From: Litsea cubeba
Lineage: Eukaryota; Streptophyta; Magnoliopsida; Laurales; Lauraceae
Assembly (NCBI GenBank): GCA_012931725.1
Contig: CM022949.1
Span: forward strand, 67,751,011-67,815,010
Length of the DNA stretch: 64,000 nucleotides
Direction of reading: 5' to 3'
Shown here: one piece after another, positions 10,337-21,089 of the stretch
Position numbering within the stretch: position 1 is the stretch's first letter
Layout: every line of letters begins with the position of its first letter
Program-made: the position numbers and the translations under genes
The notes under the pieces: generated by a model
Told to the model about the DNA's origin: nothing
The model's database searches: none
The model's input: only the letters and a program-made list of their open reading frames with translations

Positions 10337-11693
10337 TTAGGAAGATACATCTCGCCAGATGGCATCTGCAATTGAATTCCTCTTGGCATCCATCTGTGTC
10401 CTATCTGTAATATCAAAAGTAGAGGTGTTTCCCATATCTTCCACAACATTAGTGTCACACTCTACTTGGACGTCTTCACTAGAATATTCCAAAAATAATC
10501 GATCCTCCATATCTTCTTTTCTAATGAAATTATGCATCGCCGTCGCTGCAATCACAATGCTCCGTTGTATTGGAAATGGGTAAGGAGCCATCCGCTTGAG
10601 GATAGGAAATCGAGCCTTCAATACCCCAAAGCTCCGCTCGATCACATTCCTCAATGATGAATGTAATCTATTAAAATGTTCCTCCCTAGTACGAGGAATG
10701 GCAAGACCTTGAAAATCTGGAAGCCAATAACGAACGTTTCGAAATGGAGAAAGAAAGCCTCGCATGTTTGTGTAACCAGCATCAACCAAGTAATATTTAC
10801 CTAAAGATAATGAAATGCAAATGTTAAAAAGTTGACACGTGAGAAGAATGTCGCAAAACATATTTGATAATATATCAAGCACTTATAAATGCTTTGTTAC
10901 CAGGTGGAGCATGTGGAAACTTTAGCCTTTCATCAGATATGGTGTCCAAGAGAATTCGTTGATCATGAGCAGTACCTTCCCATCCACATACCACATATGT
11001 AAAGAGCATGTCAAATGTGCATGCTGCCATAACTTGTTGCATGCAATCACCCTTTCGACCTCTATAAGGAATTTGTTTATTTGCTTGTATAATAGCATGC
11101 ACAAGGGTTCCATCTATTGCACCAATACAATCCTATAAAAAATTATGAACAATAAGATAAAATTATCTTTACATTAGAGAAAAGAAAATAAAAAAGCCGT
11201 CAATAATATGGAAAAAGAGTAATACCTTAAAATATGGCTCAAAACGTGGATTCAAAAGTATCTCCTTAGGCACTATATCCAATGAAGGCGGCTTTATCAT
11301 GTCTTTAGCAAATAACATCATTGCTTTCAAAACTTGACGAAAGTGTCTGTGAATAGTTTCCCCTGAGTGTTGAAATCTATCTTGTATCACTCTATTTGTA
11401 TGGGCATGTGCAATGATGGTCATGAACATGGCTATTTGCTCCTCAACGGGTATATATTTGCTGTCTTTCAATAAGTTCTTTTCTCTAAAATACATGCATA
11501 AACGCCGAAACACATGTTGTTCCACGCGTAGTAACTGATGACAGATAATAGGATTACCATTCAAAATCATTTGGACATGACCATGTCCGGTCATGATTGA
11601 GTTCCTACATGGTTCCTTAATTAAGCATCGTTGCCGCCTCTTGTACAATAATAAGATGATAAGTGTTATATTTCGACGTAAAATTGCATCCAT
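10337..11693 (-). CDS. Harbinger transposase (DDE), three exons
   Basis: Exons on the minus strand are 11,693-11,226, 11,132-10,901 and 10,800-10,337. Each junction has GT donor and AG acceptor and keeps frame, giving about 387 residues, normal for the family. Exon 1 holds the N-terminal helix-turn-helix-like part. Exon 2 opens with the first catalytic Asp in an IGAIDGT motif. Exon 3 opens with the second Asp in YYLVDAGYTN and carries the catalytic Glu in VIERSFGVLKARFPIL, followed by the family's ATAMHNFIR end. All three catalytic residues and all splice sites are intact, so the gene may be functional. It would cut and rejoin DNA at TTA targets together with the Myb-like partner. The ATG at 11,693 is the first in frame. 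Confidence 0.85.
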
Positions 11694-11816
11694 GTGCTCT
11701 GTAGTATGTCAGAGAAAAATATAACTAATCAATCATTCATAGTAGCACAAGATAACATCCATTAGACAAATAACTATTCAACTAAATAACTGCCAAAACA
11801 TTCATTCATATCTAGT

Positions 11817-11995
11817 TCAAGATAACATCCATGTTTGTCAATTAAAAAAACAAAAGAGAGTGACCTAACATCCATGTTCAAGATAACATCCATGTTTGTC
11901 AATTACAAAAACAAAAGAGAGTGACCTAACATCCATGTTCAAGATAACATCCATGTTTGTCAATTACAAAAACAAAAGAGAGTGGCCTAACACTC
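11817..11995. repeat. 61-bp tandem repeat, 3 copies
   Basis: GATAACATCCATGTTTGTCA recurs at 11,821, 11,882 and 11,943 with almost identical units. The array lies between the transposase start and the end of the Myb-like gene, upstream of the transposase, so it may lie in its promoter. Confidence 0.9.
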
Positions 11996-12023
11996 ATTCA
12001 AAAAACAAACACCAATCTATTAG

Positions 12024-13066
12024 CTAAACACCACTAGAATCTCCAGTCACATTCCCAATCTCTTGGGACATTTGAGATTTTAGCCAAGTCATCCTTCCCT
12101 CATCTGACCTTAGTCGCATCCAGAGAATTCTTTTATCCTTAACCATAAAAGAATTAAGAGCGGTCGCATATATTGGGCTACCATCAGTAATTTGGGGCAT
12201 GGAATGTAATAGGTCAATGCATTCAGCAATGGTATCAGTTTCAGTTTGAACAGGAGTAGTAGCTACTGGAATTGTTGCCTTCATTGATGCTGCGAGGTCC
12301 ATTATGCATGTATCTATCGCACTATTACTCGCCATTGATTGGTTCTTTGAAGGCCTTGGTCTCTTTCGCCTAATATTTGCCATTAAAACATCCGTCCTAG
12401 CCTCACTAGCAATTGAGTCTTCTCGCATGGTTGACCGGGGTGTTATTGGGTCCGGGGATGGAGTATCTTCATAATGAGTCAAGTTGACGAAACTTGAATT
12501 CATATCCATTGTAATATCTTCCGGTAAACCATCCATTGCCGGAGCCCATTTATCATCCCCTCTTGCGGAGGTACCATCAAACAAAGCAGCCATATCTTCA
12601 GGGAAAGGAAGAGGCTTGGACTTAAATATTTTTGCATCTTTATGTGTCTGCAATAAAGTTCAATGATAATTGTCAAAGGCTAGAATCCTAATTTGTAAAT
12701 ACCAAAACAATTACAAGTTTGATATACCTTCAGGTACTCTATCCATCGGTCCTGTGCCATCTCCACGCAACCGGTATGTGGATTGAATCCTATGCCAGTT
12801 TGGCTCTTCAAGTGTAGCCAAGCATTGTATAGTTTCTTTAGATAATCCACTTGATTCTTCAATTGCTTTTGGTTAAAACTATGTCCTGTTCTTTGATTGA
12901 AATTTTCTATTATCACCTTCCAAGCTTTTGAGCTAAATTGCACTCCTGGTCGACCTCCAGATTTTACTTGATCCAAACATACATCAATGAGACATTTTCT
13001 CATGCTATCTGACCATTGGGCACGATCGATGTCATCTATTTCCTTTGTCTTTCCCTTATCGGTCAT
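12024..13066 (-). CDS. Harbinger Myb/SANT-like DNA-binding protein, two exons
   Basis: Exon 1 runs from an ATG at 13,066 to 12,728 (AAG followed by GTATATC). Exon 2 runs from 12,647 (after TTGCAG) to 12,024, giving about 320 residues. Residues about 15-105 are a Myb/SANT-like domain: a WSDSMRKCLIDVCLDQ helix, GVQFSSKAWKVIIENFN, then QLKNQVDYLKKLYNAW. This is the plant PIF/Harbinger ORF1 pattern. The C-terminal half is Ser/Thr/Asp-rich, with an RRKRPRPSK basic patch that could act as nuclear signal. In this superfamily the protein binds transposon ends and carries transposase to the nucleus. The frame could extend upstream to 13,126, but a CAG acceptor-like site near there makes the internal ATG more likely. 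Confidence 0.8.
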
Positions 13067-13126
13067 TATTACTACTGAACTGATCTGTGTATTCCAGCAA
13101 AATTCACAAAGTAGACACCTGTACAA

Positions 13127-14021
13127 AATCAGAGAATAAATATATCACCTTTTAAAAGACTTAATTTCATTTTCAAAGTACCCATAGATTGAGTTCTCTT
13201 TTCAATCTTCATGACTTCTCTCTTGACAGGGCCTAAATATAAGTTCATTGGTGCACATGCTAAAGTGACTATTATGGTCTAGTCTTTCCAATATCTCCTT
13301 TCTTTTTGCCAACACATTCAGGTAGAAGTAGAACTTAGGGCAGTTCAGTGCACCCCCCACAATGCATGATGTTATTTTTTATAAGACACACCCACACCCA
13401 ACGAAGCACCCACCTCACCAAGTTTCTGCCAGTTTCTTTGGACAATACCAAGCATGGCCGCAGTTCCCAATAGTGGAAGATGACAACGCTTTCCATATTT
13501 TCTTGACTTGATTGACTGACTATTTTTTCATGCAAACCAGCTGCATCTTTTAATGTTATATTTCAAAGTTCACATATAATTTAGTCCTGTAAATCACTGA
13601 AGGGTGGGAAGATGTATTTCTGGATAAGATATTGAATCTCTAATCATTTAGATTAGGAAGGGTGGAGATGTGGCCTCTCAGAAATCTTTGACTGGAAATT
13701 TTCATGGGTCAAATCCAAACAACTAACACAATCTGAATGCGTTAAATTAGGTCTGGTGGCAATTTACACAAAACAATGATTGCAAGAAGAAAAGGGCAAT
13801 AAACTGAGAACCACTATATAATTGAAAAATAAGAGAAGAAAAGCAAAACAAAAGTTACATTGATAAAGTTACGTTTAAGGAGTACAAGCTGAAGTTACAG
13901 AAGGCAGCTCAAAGTATGATAAAAGGAAGATGTACATGTACATTTATTTAAGCTAAAGAAAGAGTGGAAGTGAAGTTAAACGAGAAGAAATCTTTTCTTT
14001 GAGAAAAGACTAGTAAAATCT
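13127..14021. other. Harbinger noncoding, upstream of Myb-like gene
   Basis: A+T-rich sequence without a convincing ORF. It probably contains the promoter of the Myb-like gene. I see no distinct motif. Confidence 0.5.
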
Positions 14022-14024
14022 TAA

Positions 14025-14328
14025 GGGTGTGTTTGGCACTTTACTAGTTAAAGTGAATGTAGTAAATTCAGATAAGAATTGACAAGGGTCATATCAAAAG
14101 TACACAATTTCAATATTTCCTCCTAATTTCTAAAAAAAATGTCAATAAAGCAACCCCCTTTCTCCACTAAAAGACAAAAAAATTCAACTTTTATATACAA
14201 AAAGTCAAAAAGATTCTATACCAAACAACTAAAAATAAAACACCATCATAACATCTAATATTTTATTCTTTCTTAATTTGATGCTTCACCTCATCATACT
14301 TCAATTCACCACACATCCAAACAGGCCC
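14025..14328. mobile_element. Tourist-like MITE, 304 bp
   Basis: Starts GGGTGTGTTTGG and ends CCAAACAGGCCC, imperfect inverted repeats. It is flanked by TAA at 14,022-14,024 and 14,329-14,331. A 3-bp TTA/TAA duplication and a GGGCCTGTTTGG-type end define Tourist MITEs, which PIF/Harbinger transposase moves. No coding capacity. It is nested in an element whose own ends are similar. Confidence 0.85.
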
Positions 14329-14331
14329 TAA

Positions 14332-16178
14332 AGGGTAATTTGGATAAGAATAAATAAGGAACAAGTGGAGGTGAGGAGAAAGTGTCATTATTCGATTTTG
14401 AAATGAAAGGAAATCTTCTTTTCCTTCATTTTCTCTCCTTTTCTCCACCTACTTTTTTTTATTTTTTTGGAATCATGCATGTTTAAATATCCCACAACAT
14501 TATTGTAAAGAGTCTTCTTATTCATAACACTGAATGAAATCACATTTGACAAGGAAAATAAACAACATCTGCAAGTTTACTTGACTTGAGTCCTTAAACA
14601 TGTGCACATCAAGTTTACTTTAGATGATAAATAAATAATCTATTCATTTTTCTCAATGATAGAACATCAAATCCACAGTCAAAGCCTGGTTCAAATCATT
14701 TCTCATATAAAATTAAGGATTAACAAGACACTGGGTCTCACCTATAAGCCAACTTGAGTCCAAATTATACCCTGGTGGGTGGGACTGGGGGGCATTTAGA
14801 TCCAGTCCAGGTTTGGGTTGGATATAGTTTATTTGAACAAACCTTTTTTGAATAGTTTTCTTCATTCATTCCCCCACCTGGAGATGAATATTCAACATCC
14901 ACACCATTTTTACTTTTTGAAAAAGAAGACAGAATCCTTCCCTGGTAGACAACGCCACCTAGAATGGATTTGATTCCAGCCTGTACCTTTACACCTTATT
15001 CAAGCATTATCTACTATACAAGCCTACATCATTTTTTCCCCTGCATTCAAACAATGTATGTGCAAAACCCCTTGATGAAGCATTTGGCCATGCGAATGAG
15101 ATTGAAATGGGTCACATTTTATGGGTGTGGGTTGAGGTTGAGGGAGGTTGGGAAGGCTGGAAAGAGGCAGGATTTGGGAGAGTTGATGGTCTTTGGATGG
15201 TGCCATAGCTAGCCATCTTGTTTTTGGAGAATTTTGATGAGAAGTAGGAGCATTGCAGACGGCAAATGGAAGGAAGGTGTGGTTAATGAGAGGTGGTCTT
15301 GGATTGGAGCTTGGAAAATAAAACCAGTCAAATTATTAGCAATGTGGCAGGTCAAGACAGAGAAAGGTTTGCATCATCATATCCATTCAGCATATGCAAA
15401 TATAAAATGTCACCGATTGTCTTGACCAACATCATATCCATTCAGCATATGCAAATATAAAATGTCACCGATTGTCTTGACCAAACTTTTTTACAGTCCC
15501 ACAACAGAGCCATACAAAATGGGGCGATTGTGCAAATAACCGAACTTGAGAAAGTATGTACCCCAGATACCGTTTGAGCACAGAAACAGACAAGACATCC
15601 AAACACGATGAATGAAAGATGTTAAGAGACAATGGTTCTGTGTTTAGTCCCTCATCCGAGCCAAACAACACCCTGCCCACTCCAAACCCTAGACCCTGCC
15701 CATTCTTGCCCTTTCCACCCACAGACCCCAACAACACCGAACCAAATGAAAAGAAAAAAGAGAGTTCAAGAAGTTTGATGAATACCTGCACGATCTTTCT
15801 TCCCTTTCTGCTCTCTTTGATCGCTCCTGCTCCTTCCTCTTCTCGTCGTCTGGTCTCCCTGCTCTCCCGTGTTGAAACGAAAAAAAAAAAGAATGGAACG
15901 AAAGGGGTTTTGTTTAAAGGACAGACGGTGTCAATACATGACCGTCTGAGGGCAGTTTTGCCATAAAAAAACAACCCCGCCTCTATATTTCACAGAGCCA
16001 AAAGCTCTATTTTTCAACTGCAACTTTTTGAGTATTTGAATTTTAGAGGATTTGCCTCTAAATATCTAAAATGGACAGAGGCCAAAAACTGGTGCCAAAC
16101 GCTTTAATTTTTTCCATCTCTATCCGATTTAGACATTTAGAGAAGTAGAGGCATAAAATAGAGGGTCCAAACATGGGC
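14332..16178. other. Harbinger noncoding right half and right end
   Basis: No gene supported; short ORFs on either strand lack family signatures. Contains a 55-bp direct duplication (15,375-15,429 and 15,430-15,484) and the right inverted repeat at about 16,160-16,178. Confidence 0.55.
15375..15484. repeat. 55-bp direct duplication
   Basis: Two identical adjacent copies begin CATCATATCCATTCAGC at 15,375 and 15,430. Confidence 0.95.
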
Positions 16179-16181
16179 TTA

Positions 16182-17650
16182 GTTGATATGTGACCGGCTG
16201 AGAGACACTCTGAGCATGGAATAAAATCATATTGGACCTCCACTTCTATTGTGCCTTCCCCTTCCAATTCCACTGAAAGAGACCTCGAAGAAGGGCTGGA
16301 CACATTAAAAAAAAAAACTGAATTCTGGCAAAGGAGAACATCCTCTGTCTAGCAGTGATCTCATCAAGACGGAGAGGCTTCCCGATAGAGGCCGCGATCG
16401 ATAAAAGAATGTCACTACTCCAGCAGTGGAAGGGGAGGCATCTGAGCCTGATCCAGACAGGAGCTTCCGAAGGCCAAGAAGATTCATCCTGGCCAGGCGA
16501 CCAGGGATGAAGAAGGAGCTTTTTCCTTCATTAGGAGGGGACTAGAACCTACCAAAGCTTCCCTATCCTCCTTGGAGTAGAATCTAAAGATGAAGTTACC
16601 TTTTTTCTGTTAGGGAGATTGGACATGGCCTAGACAGACGCCATGAGGAGATGGCCCATTGTTCCAGAGCTTCAAGAGTAGGCCTTCTACCAACAAATTT
16701 CCATATAGTTGAGTGAGAAAATGATTGTTTGCTAGAGTTAACCATCTGGAGAGGGATCCTAATTGTGAGTTAATTGTGAGTTTACCATCAAGCAAAACAA
16801 GAGCAGGGATGGGGGGGAGGGGTAGAAAGATTGAGTGGGAGAGGCAGCTGGCATAGGTTTTGGGGGCTGGGGGAACTAGTGAGGGATTACCTGAGGGATT
16901 GTGGGGAAGAGACTGCAGGTGGTTATGAAGAAGGAGAAGCTGGTCGTACTCCCAGGGAGGAAGATAGGCTGCAGACAGGGGAGGGGAGCTGGCTGGGGAG
17001 AGGGGAGGAGGGGGGATAGATTGGATAAGAGGGTTAATGGGGGGATGGGGAGTAGGAGGAGAAGGGGCAGGGAGGGTAAAAGAGGGCAGAGGCCTGTGAT
17101 TAGCTAGGTAGGGATCACCATGAGAAGAAAGGATATGATTTTAAAAGGGGGCAGGGAGCTGAGGTGGAAAGAGGAGGGTTTGAAGAGGGTTGGGTAGGTG
17201 GAAGAGAAGGGGCAGGGTTAAGGTTAGGGTTAGGGGTAGGGGTAATAAAGAGACTGGGATTGGCTGGGTAGAGAGCCGGCTGGGGAGAAGGCAGAGGAGA
17301 AGGATTAATGGTAGAAAGGGGGCAGGGAGCTGAATAGAGACCCGGAAGCTGGGTAGGTGGAGGGAGGGGGAAAGGGGCGGCTTACCCTGAATAGAGCTTC
17401 TTTGGTTGAAGAGCTGGATTTTGTCCCGGCACTCCGGCAGAGGTTGGACCAAAGAAGGTAGATGGTGGCTGGCCAGAGGAAGAGAGGATGCAGAAACCGG
17501 CTCACCATCTTGGAGAGGAAAGGGGCTGGGAAGGGGAGAAGGGGTGAGGGAGAACTCGAAAAGCTGGGGAAAGAGGGCTTGAGGTTGGCTGCCGGGGAGG
17601 GTTTGGTCTGAGGAGGATGGCGAGGGGGACGTTGGTGGACCGGGGGGCAT
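16182..17650 (-). pseudogene. L1 LINE ORF1, N-terminal part with DUF4283 domain
   Basis: The minus strand begins with an ATG at 17,650 and a Pro/Ser/Leu-rich N-terminal region to about 16,900. A DUF4283-type domain follows: the motif PVWIRLRCLPFHCW, then SIGKPLRLDEITA and FARI, is read from about 16,464 to 16,320 in a frame different from the longest ORF. The beginning of a zinc knuckle lies near 16,230 and ends at the Harbinger insertion. This is the usual plant L1 ORF1, an RNA-binding protein of the retrotransposition particle. Frameshifts interrupt it. Confidence 0.7.
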
Positions 17651-17852
17651 TGAGTTCTGTAATCGTTACTCATTAGCTCTAGTGAATTGTATTTGAAGGT
17701 GGAGGAGTGCGCAATAAGGAATCATCACTCTCACTGATGGGAGAGAATGTCAGGGTTTGTCTACACTCTACAAAGATAAATCTCATATTGAATCTCGGGT
17801 TCATTTTATTGAGATTATATTTTATGGAACATATAACAAGTTGTTAAGATAG
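17651..17852. other. L1 5' flank / unassigned
   Basis: Short stretch between the L1 ORF1 start and the next LTR-like edge. No feature recognised. Confidence 0.3.
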
Positions 17853-19044
17853 TGTGGACACCCTATTTTTACTAATTGTTTTCATTAGTGTTTTTGCAAG
17901 TGATTAACTAAAAGAGTTGGTCATTTGGTGGAGAATTGGAGTTGAAAAGGACCAAATTATCCAAATTATCCTTTTGATGATTTATCATTTCATGCATGCA
18001 TTTAAGTTAGAATCAAGTCATTTGCATTGCATTTAGTTTTTGAAGAGTCTTAGAACGTCCATGTTAGTTTTCATGTCATTCTGACAAGAACTCGATAGGT
18101 AATTAGGGTTTTTGCGACTTGAAGGGCATTTTCGGCATTTTTCTCTTATAGTTTCTGAATGACCTTTGAATTCAAATGGGATTGTTCCACGGAGTTTATA
18201 CAGATATGTGGGGTGTATTTAGAGTGTTGATTGAACCCTTGAATGGTTTGAGATGAGTTTGCCAAAAATTGGTCCTACAAGCAAGATTAAAGGAAATTGG
18301 GGTTTCACCTAAATTGGCTGTGAGTCGATCATTCTTACCAAAATCAAAGATTTTCAAAACATATTTTCAAATATCTATTTTAATTCAAAACCATGTTTAT
18401 CGAAGTGGGATAATTGATCAATTTTGCAAAATAGAGAATGGTCTTTTGACCTAATTTGACCTAACAGGGTTAATTGGCTAGCTTTTAACTAAAAACCTTG
18501 ACTATGGTCAAGCATTTTTACTCAAAACCCTTCTAGAAACATGGAGGATCAAAGCACGATCATTTTGACTTTTGAATCATCCAATTTTGGACTGAAAATG
18601 AGTGAGATATGGGAAAATACCAAAATTCCCCGAAAATTGAGAAAGATGAGAGAGTGCATCTTGGTGACCGTCCTAGGCTAGGACGGCTGGCCGTCCAAAC
18701 CAGGAAGGTTAGTCGTCCAGGCCCAGATGGTCACCAGGATCCCCAAGCCATTTTTGTTGTTTGAGTTCGTTAAGACTCTCCCACCTATTTTCTTCAATTT
18801 TTCATATATAACTCGAACATAATGGAGCCTTAGGACTCTAGGGAGATTCATCCTTGGCCTTAGGATGATTTTTGATGAATTGATCTCAACCATTCAAAGA
18901 GTTTAACCCTAGCATGATAAATAGACCTTGATAGAGTACATGGAAAAAGATTCAATCATTCTTGAGAGAGATCAGAGCTTAGAGAGAGAAAGAGAAGGAG
19001 ATTCTGGAGAATTGAAGCTTGGAGCTTGGGAGACTGCAGCAAGG
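17853..19044 (+). repeat. LTR-like sequence H1
   Basis: Begins TGTGGACACCC and shares scattered blocks with 22,600-23,600: TTTTTGCGACTTGA-GGGCAT, CTATGGTCAA, TTCTAGAAACAT, TTTTGAATC. It contains a CG-rich word cluster (GACCGTCC / GGACGG / CCGTCC, 18,666-18,720). TATA-like ATAAATAG lies near 18,918, followed by GAGAGA-rich sequence. No coding. Divergence from H2 is large, so the two are not one recent LTR pair. Confidence 0.4.
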
Positions 19045-19122
19045 TGTAGACATCCATTTTTGACCCTGGGAAAGAGTCATTAATGGTTTCTCATAGTTTG
19101 AGTCGAGTTAGAGGTGTGAAAC
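19045..19122 (+). repeat. LTR-like sequence H2, left piece
   Basis: Begins TGTAGACATCC, comparable with the start of H1, directly where H1 ends. Interrupted by element D at 19,123 and continues at 22,377. Confidence 0.35.
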
Positions 19123-19469
19123 TGATGCAGGCCCTAGGGTTAGGGCTTGCGTAGATGCCGAAGCACGTGTCAAAAGACACTTCAAATTATCTCCGCAGAG
19201 ACTTCTAACACGAGGAAAACCTCTCCAAGGGAAAAATCCCAATTTTACTTAATTCCAATCTGAGATTATCATCTCTACAATGCAATATAAATAGGCAAAG
19301 TAAACTTAGGGCCTAAGACAACCTAATCTAATAATAGAAACTATCCTAATCAAACTAGGAAACCAAAAATCAGAATGCTAATCCTAATTACAATAAAATT
19401 AGGAAGCTACTAAAAAAAATATCTTCAAAACTATTTTGGGTGGGACCAGTAGTAGCCCGTACTGCATCA
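19123..19469 (-). repeat. Element D LTR (3' in element)
   Basis: TGATGCAGG…TGCATCA ends; 347 bp, no difference seen from its partner. Confidence 0.92.
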
Positions 19470-20162
19470 TTCCCCCCAGGTTGAAAGAAGAGTTCGACCT
19501 CGAACTCGAGTCTTCTTCAGGTTGCCTCTGTATATATGATGTACGTGAAGCACTTCCTTTGTAGCATTGGCCCTGGAATTCTTCTTCTGTGATTCGGGCT
19601 TCTTTGGATAGAGAATAACATCCTTTCCACCATGCATGAAGGTATACGTGTTGTTGCGCATCCCATGAGTGCCATTCTTGTCATACATCCATGGGCGACC
19701 CAATAGGATATCTCCACTGTCCATTGGTAGCACATCACACCAAATTGTATCTTTGTAATCATTACCAACTGCAAAAGTAACCTGACATGTATGTCGCACT
19801 TGCGCTTCATCACCTGTCATGAGCCATTTAACAAAGTAGGGACGATTGTGCTTGTAAACCTTCAACTTCAAGCGATCAACAAGAGTTTGAGAGATAATAT
19901 TCTCACAACTTCCACCATCAATCACAACCGTACAATTTTGCCCATGTATTGTACCTGTGGAACGAAAAATACTTTTCCGCAACCATTTCTTTTCAACAGT
20001 GGGTATAGACTCTTGTTGCACCAAGAGAAGTTCACCATCTGTTTCAGCTGATATTTCCTCCGCTTCATCGGATTCTTCACTTTTAGGATCATCTTTTGTT
20101 TCCGGTTCTTCTTGTGCACTTCCCATTAAATTGATTCTTTTTGGGCATTCAAACGCACGGTG
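19470..20162 (-). CDS. Element D aspartic protease region
   Basis: Minus strand. The frame continues from gag across a single TAG near 20,170. The first ~60 residues hold the end of a zinc knuckle (GH…EC) and an acidic Glu/Asp/Ser linker. Then comes a retropepsin of chromovirus type: the catalytic strand VVIDGGSCENIIS, with Asp-Gly-Gly in place of Asp-Ser/Thr-Gly, and a second strand ending ILLGRPWM. The ORF closes beside the polypurine tract. An independent start exists at the Met near 20,126. No other pol domain follows, so pol was deleted or never acquired. Confidence 0.75.
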
Positions 20163-20165
20163 ACC

Positions 20166-21089
20166 CTATTGCTTATAATGAAAACATGTGAATCTGTTTG
20201 GATCTTCAGACTTGGAAGAAAACTTTTCTGAGGAATTAGCATTTGGATTAAAATCTGACTTTGATGGAGTCTTTTGCGCAGACCATTTAGACGCATTAAG
20301 TTTTCTGGCTTGATGATTTGCAATCCCCTCAGCTTTAATAGCATGCTGAACAATCTCATCAACATTGTCAAAATGCTTGAATGTGAGGATATGTTGTATA
20401 TCAAGTGTAAGCCCATTAAAGTATCTGTCAACTAACACATCATCATCTTCATTCAAACCACAACGAGCTTGCATGGTCATGAACTCCTCTGAATACTCAA
20501 CAACCGTCTTAGATCCTTGTTTCAAATCCTGAAAACTTGAACGTAGATCTCTGGAGTAATTGACAGGAAGAAATTTTTGCTTCAACAGATTTTTCATCTC
20601 AGTCCATGTGTCAACGGGGTCAATTTGTTGGTTTCTTCTCTTCTTTTGTAACTCGGCCCACCATATTGCAGCATAATTACGAAATCGAGTTGCCACTAGT
20701 GTAATTTTATGACCATCCGTCATTGGCTTGTGTGCAAAAATATTTTCAACACACACTAACCAATCTATGAATTCATCCGGTTTCAATTTCCCATTATATT
20801 CAGGAATCACGAGTTTAATACCCAAATCACGATCAACATTTATGACATGTGGATCTCGTTGATTCCGAACATGTCGTCCATCATCATGATGAATTTCCTC
20901 ACGCCGATTAGTTTCCAAATTGGTTAATCGGGTTTCAATCCTTTCCAGAGTCGCTTGCATTTGAACTTGCATTTGAACCATCGTTGCAGATAGTTGATTA
21001 ACAGTTACCGATAATTGCGCAACGGTTCCTCTCAAATCATCATCATTATGAGAGGAAGACTCCGTGTCAACCTGCTTCTTTGGAGGCAT
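20166..21089 (-). CDS. Element D gag
   Basis: 307 residues from the ATG at 21,089. Residues 15-65 predict a coiled coil (repeated QLSVTVNQLSATM and QMQVQMQATLERIETRL). Residues about 90-230 are a Ty3/gypsy gag capsid domain with PEYNGKLKPDEFIDWL, AAIWWAELQ, WTEMKNLLKQKFLP and VVEYSEEFMTM. A Ser/Lys-rich linker leads to the start of a zinc knuckle, where the second Cys is replaced by Tyr and a TAG stop follows three residues later. The downstream frame resumes exactly the rest of the knuckle. The protein forms the particle; a stop at this place may be a mutation or a readthrough control point. Confidence 0.8.
   Translation of the reverse strand: MPPKKQVDTESSSHNDDDLRGTVAQLSVTVNQLSATMVQMQVQMQATLERIETRLTNLETNRREEIHHDDGRHVRNQRDPHVINVDRDLGIKLVIPEYNGKLKPDEFIDWLVCVENIFAHKPMTDGHKITLVATRFRNYAAIWWAELQKKRRNQQIDPVDTWTEMKNLLKQKFLPVNYSRDLRSSFQDLKQGSKTVVEYSEEFMTMQARCGLNEDDDVLVDRYFNGLTLDIQHILTFKHFDNVDEIVQHAIKAEGIANHQARKLNASKWSAQKTPSKSDFNPNANSSEKFSSKSEDPNRFTCFHYKQ

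Larger units (their letters stand above)
9755..16178 (-). mobile_element. Autonomous PIF/Harbinger DNA transposon
   Basis: Ends are imperfect inverted repeats: GCCCTGTTTGG at the left and, reverse complemented, GCCCATGTTTGG at the right (16,167-16,178). They are followed by matching A/T-rich subterminal words (CTCTATTT, AAAATAGAGG). Comparison with L1 shows the target was TTA, still present at 16,179-16,181; on the left only its T remains. It carries both genes expected of the superfamily, transposase and a Myb/SANT-like protein, both on the minus strand with readable splice sites. Length 6.4 kb is typical once the nested MITE is counted. Confidence 0.85.

Noticed and set aside
15465..15974. 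Opposing ORFs of 169 and 115 codons
   Set aside because: Low complexity with homopolymer runs and no family signature; inside the noncoding part of the Harbinger element.
17216..17245. GGTTAGGGTTAGGG-like stretch resembling telomere repeat
   Set aside because: Only two to three imperfect units, not the plant TTTAGGG form, and it lies in the Leu/Thr/Pro-rich coding part of L1 ORF1.
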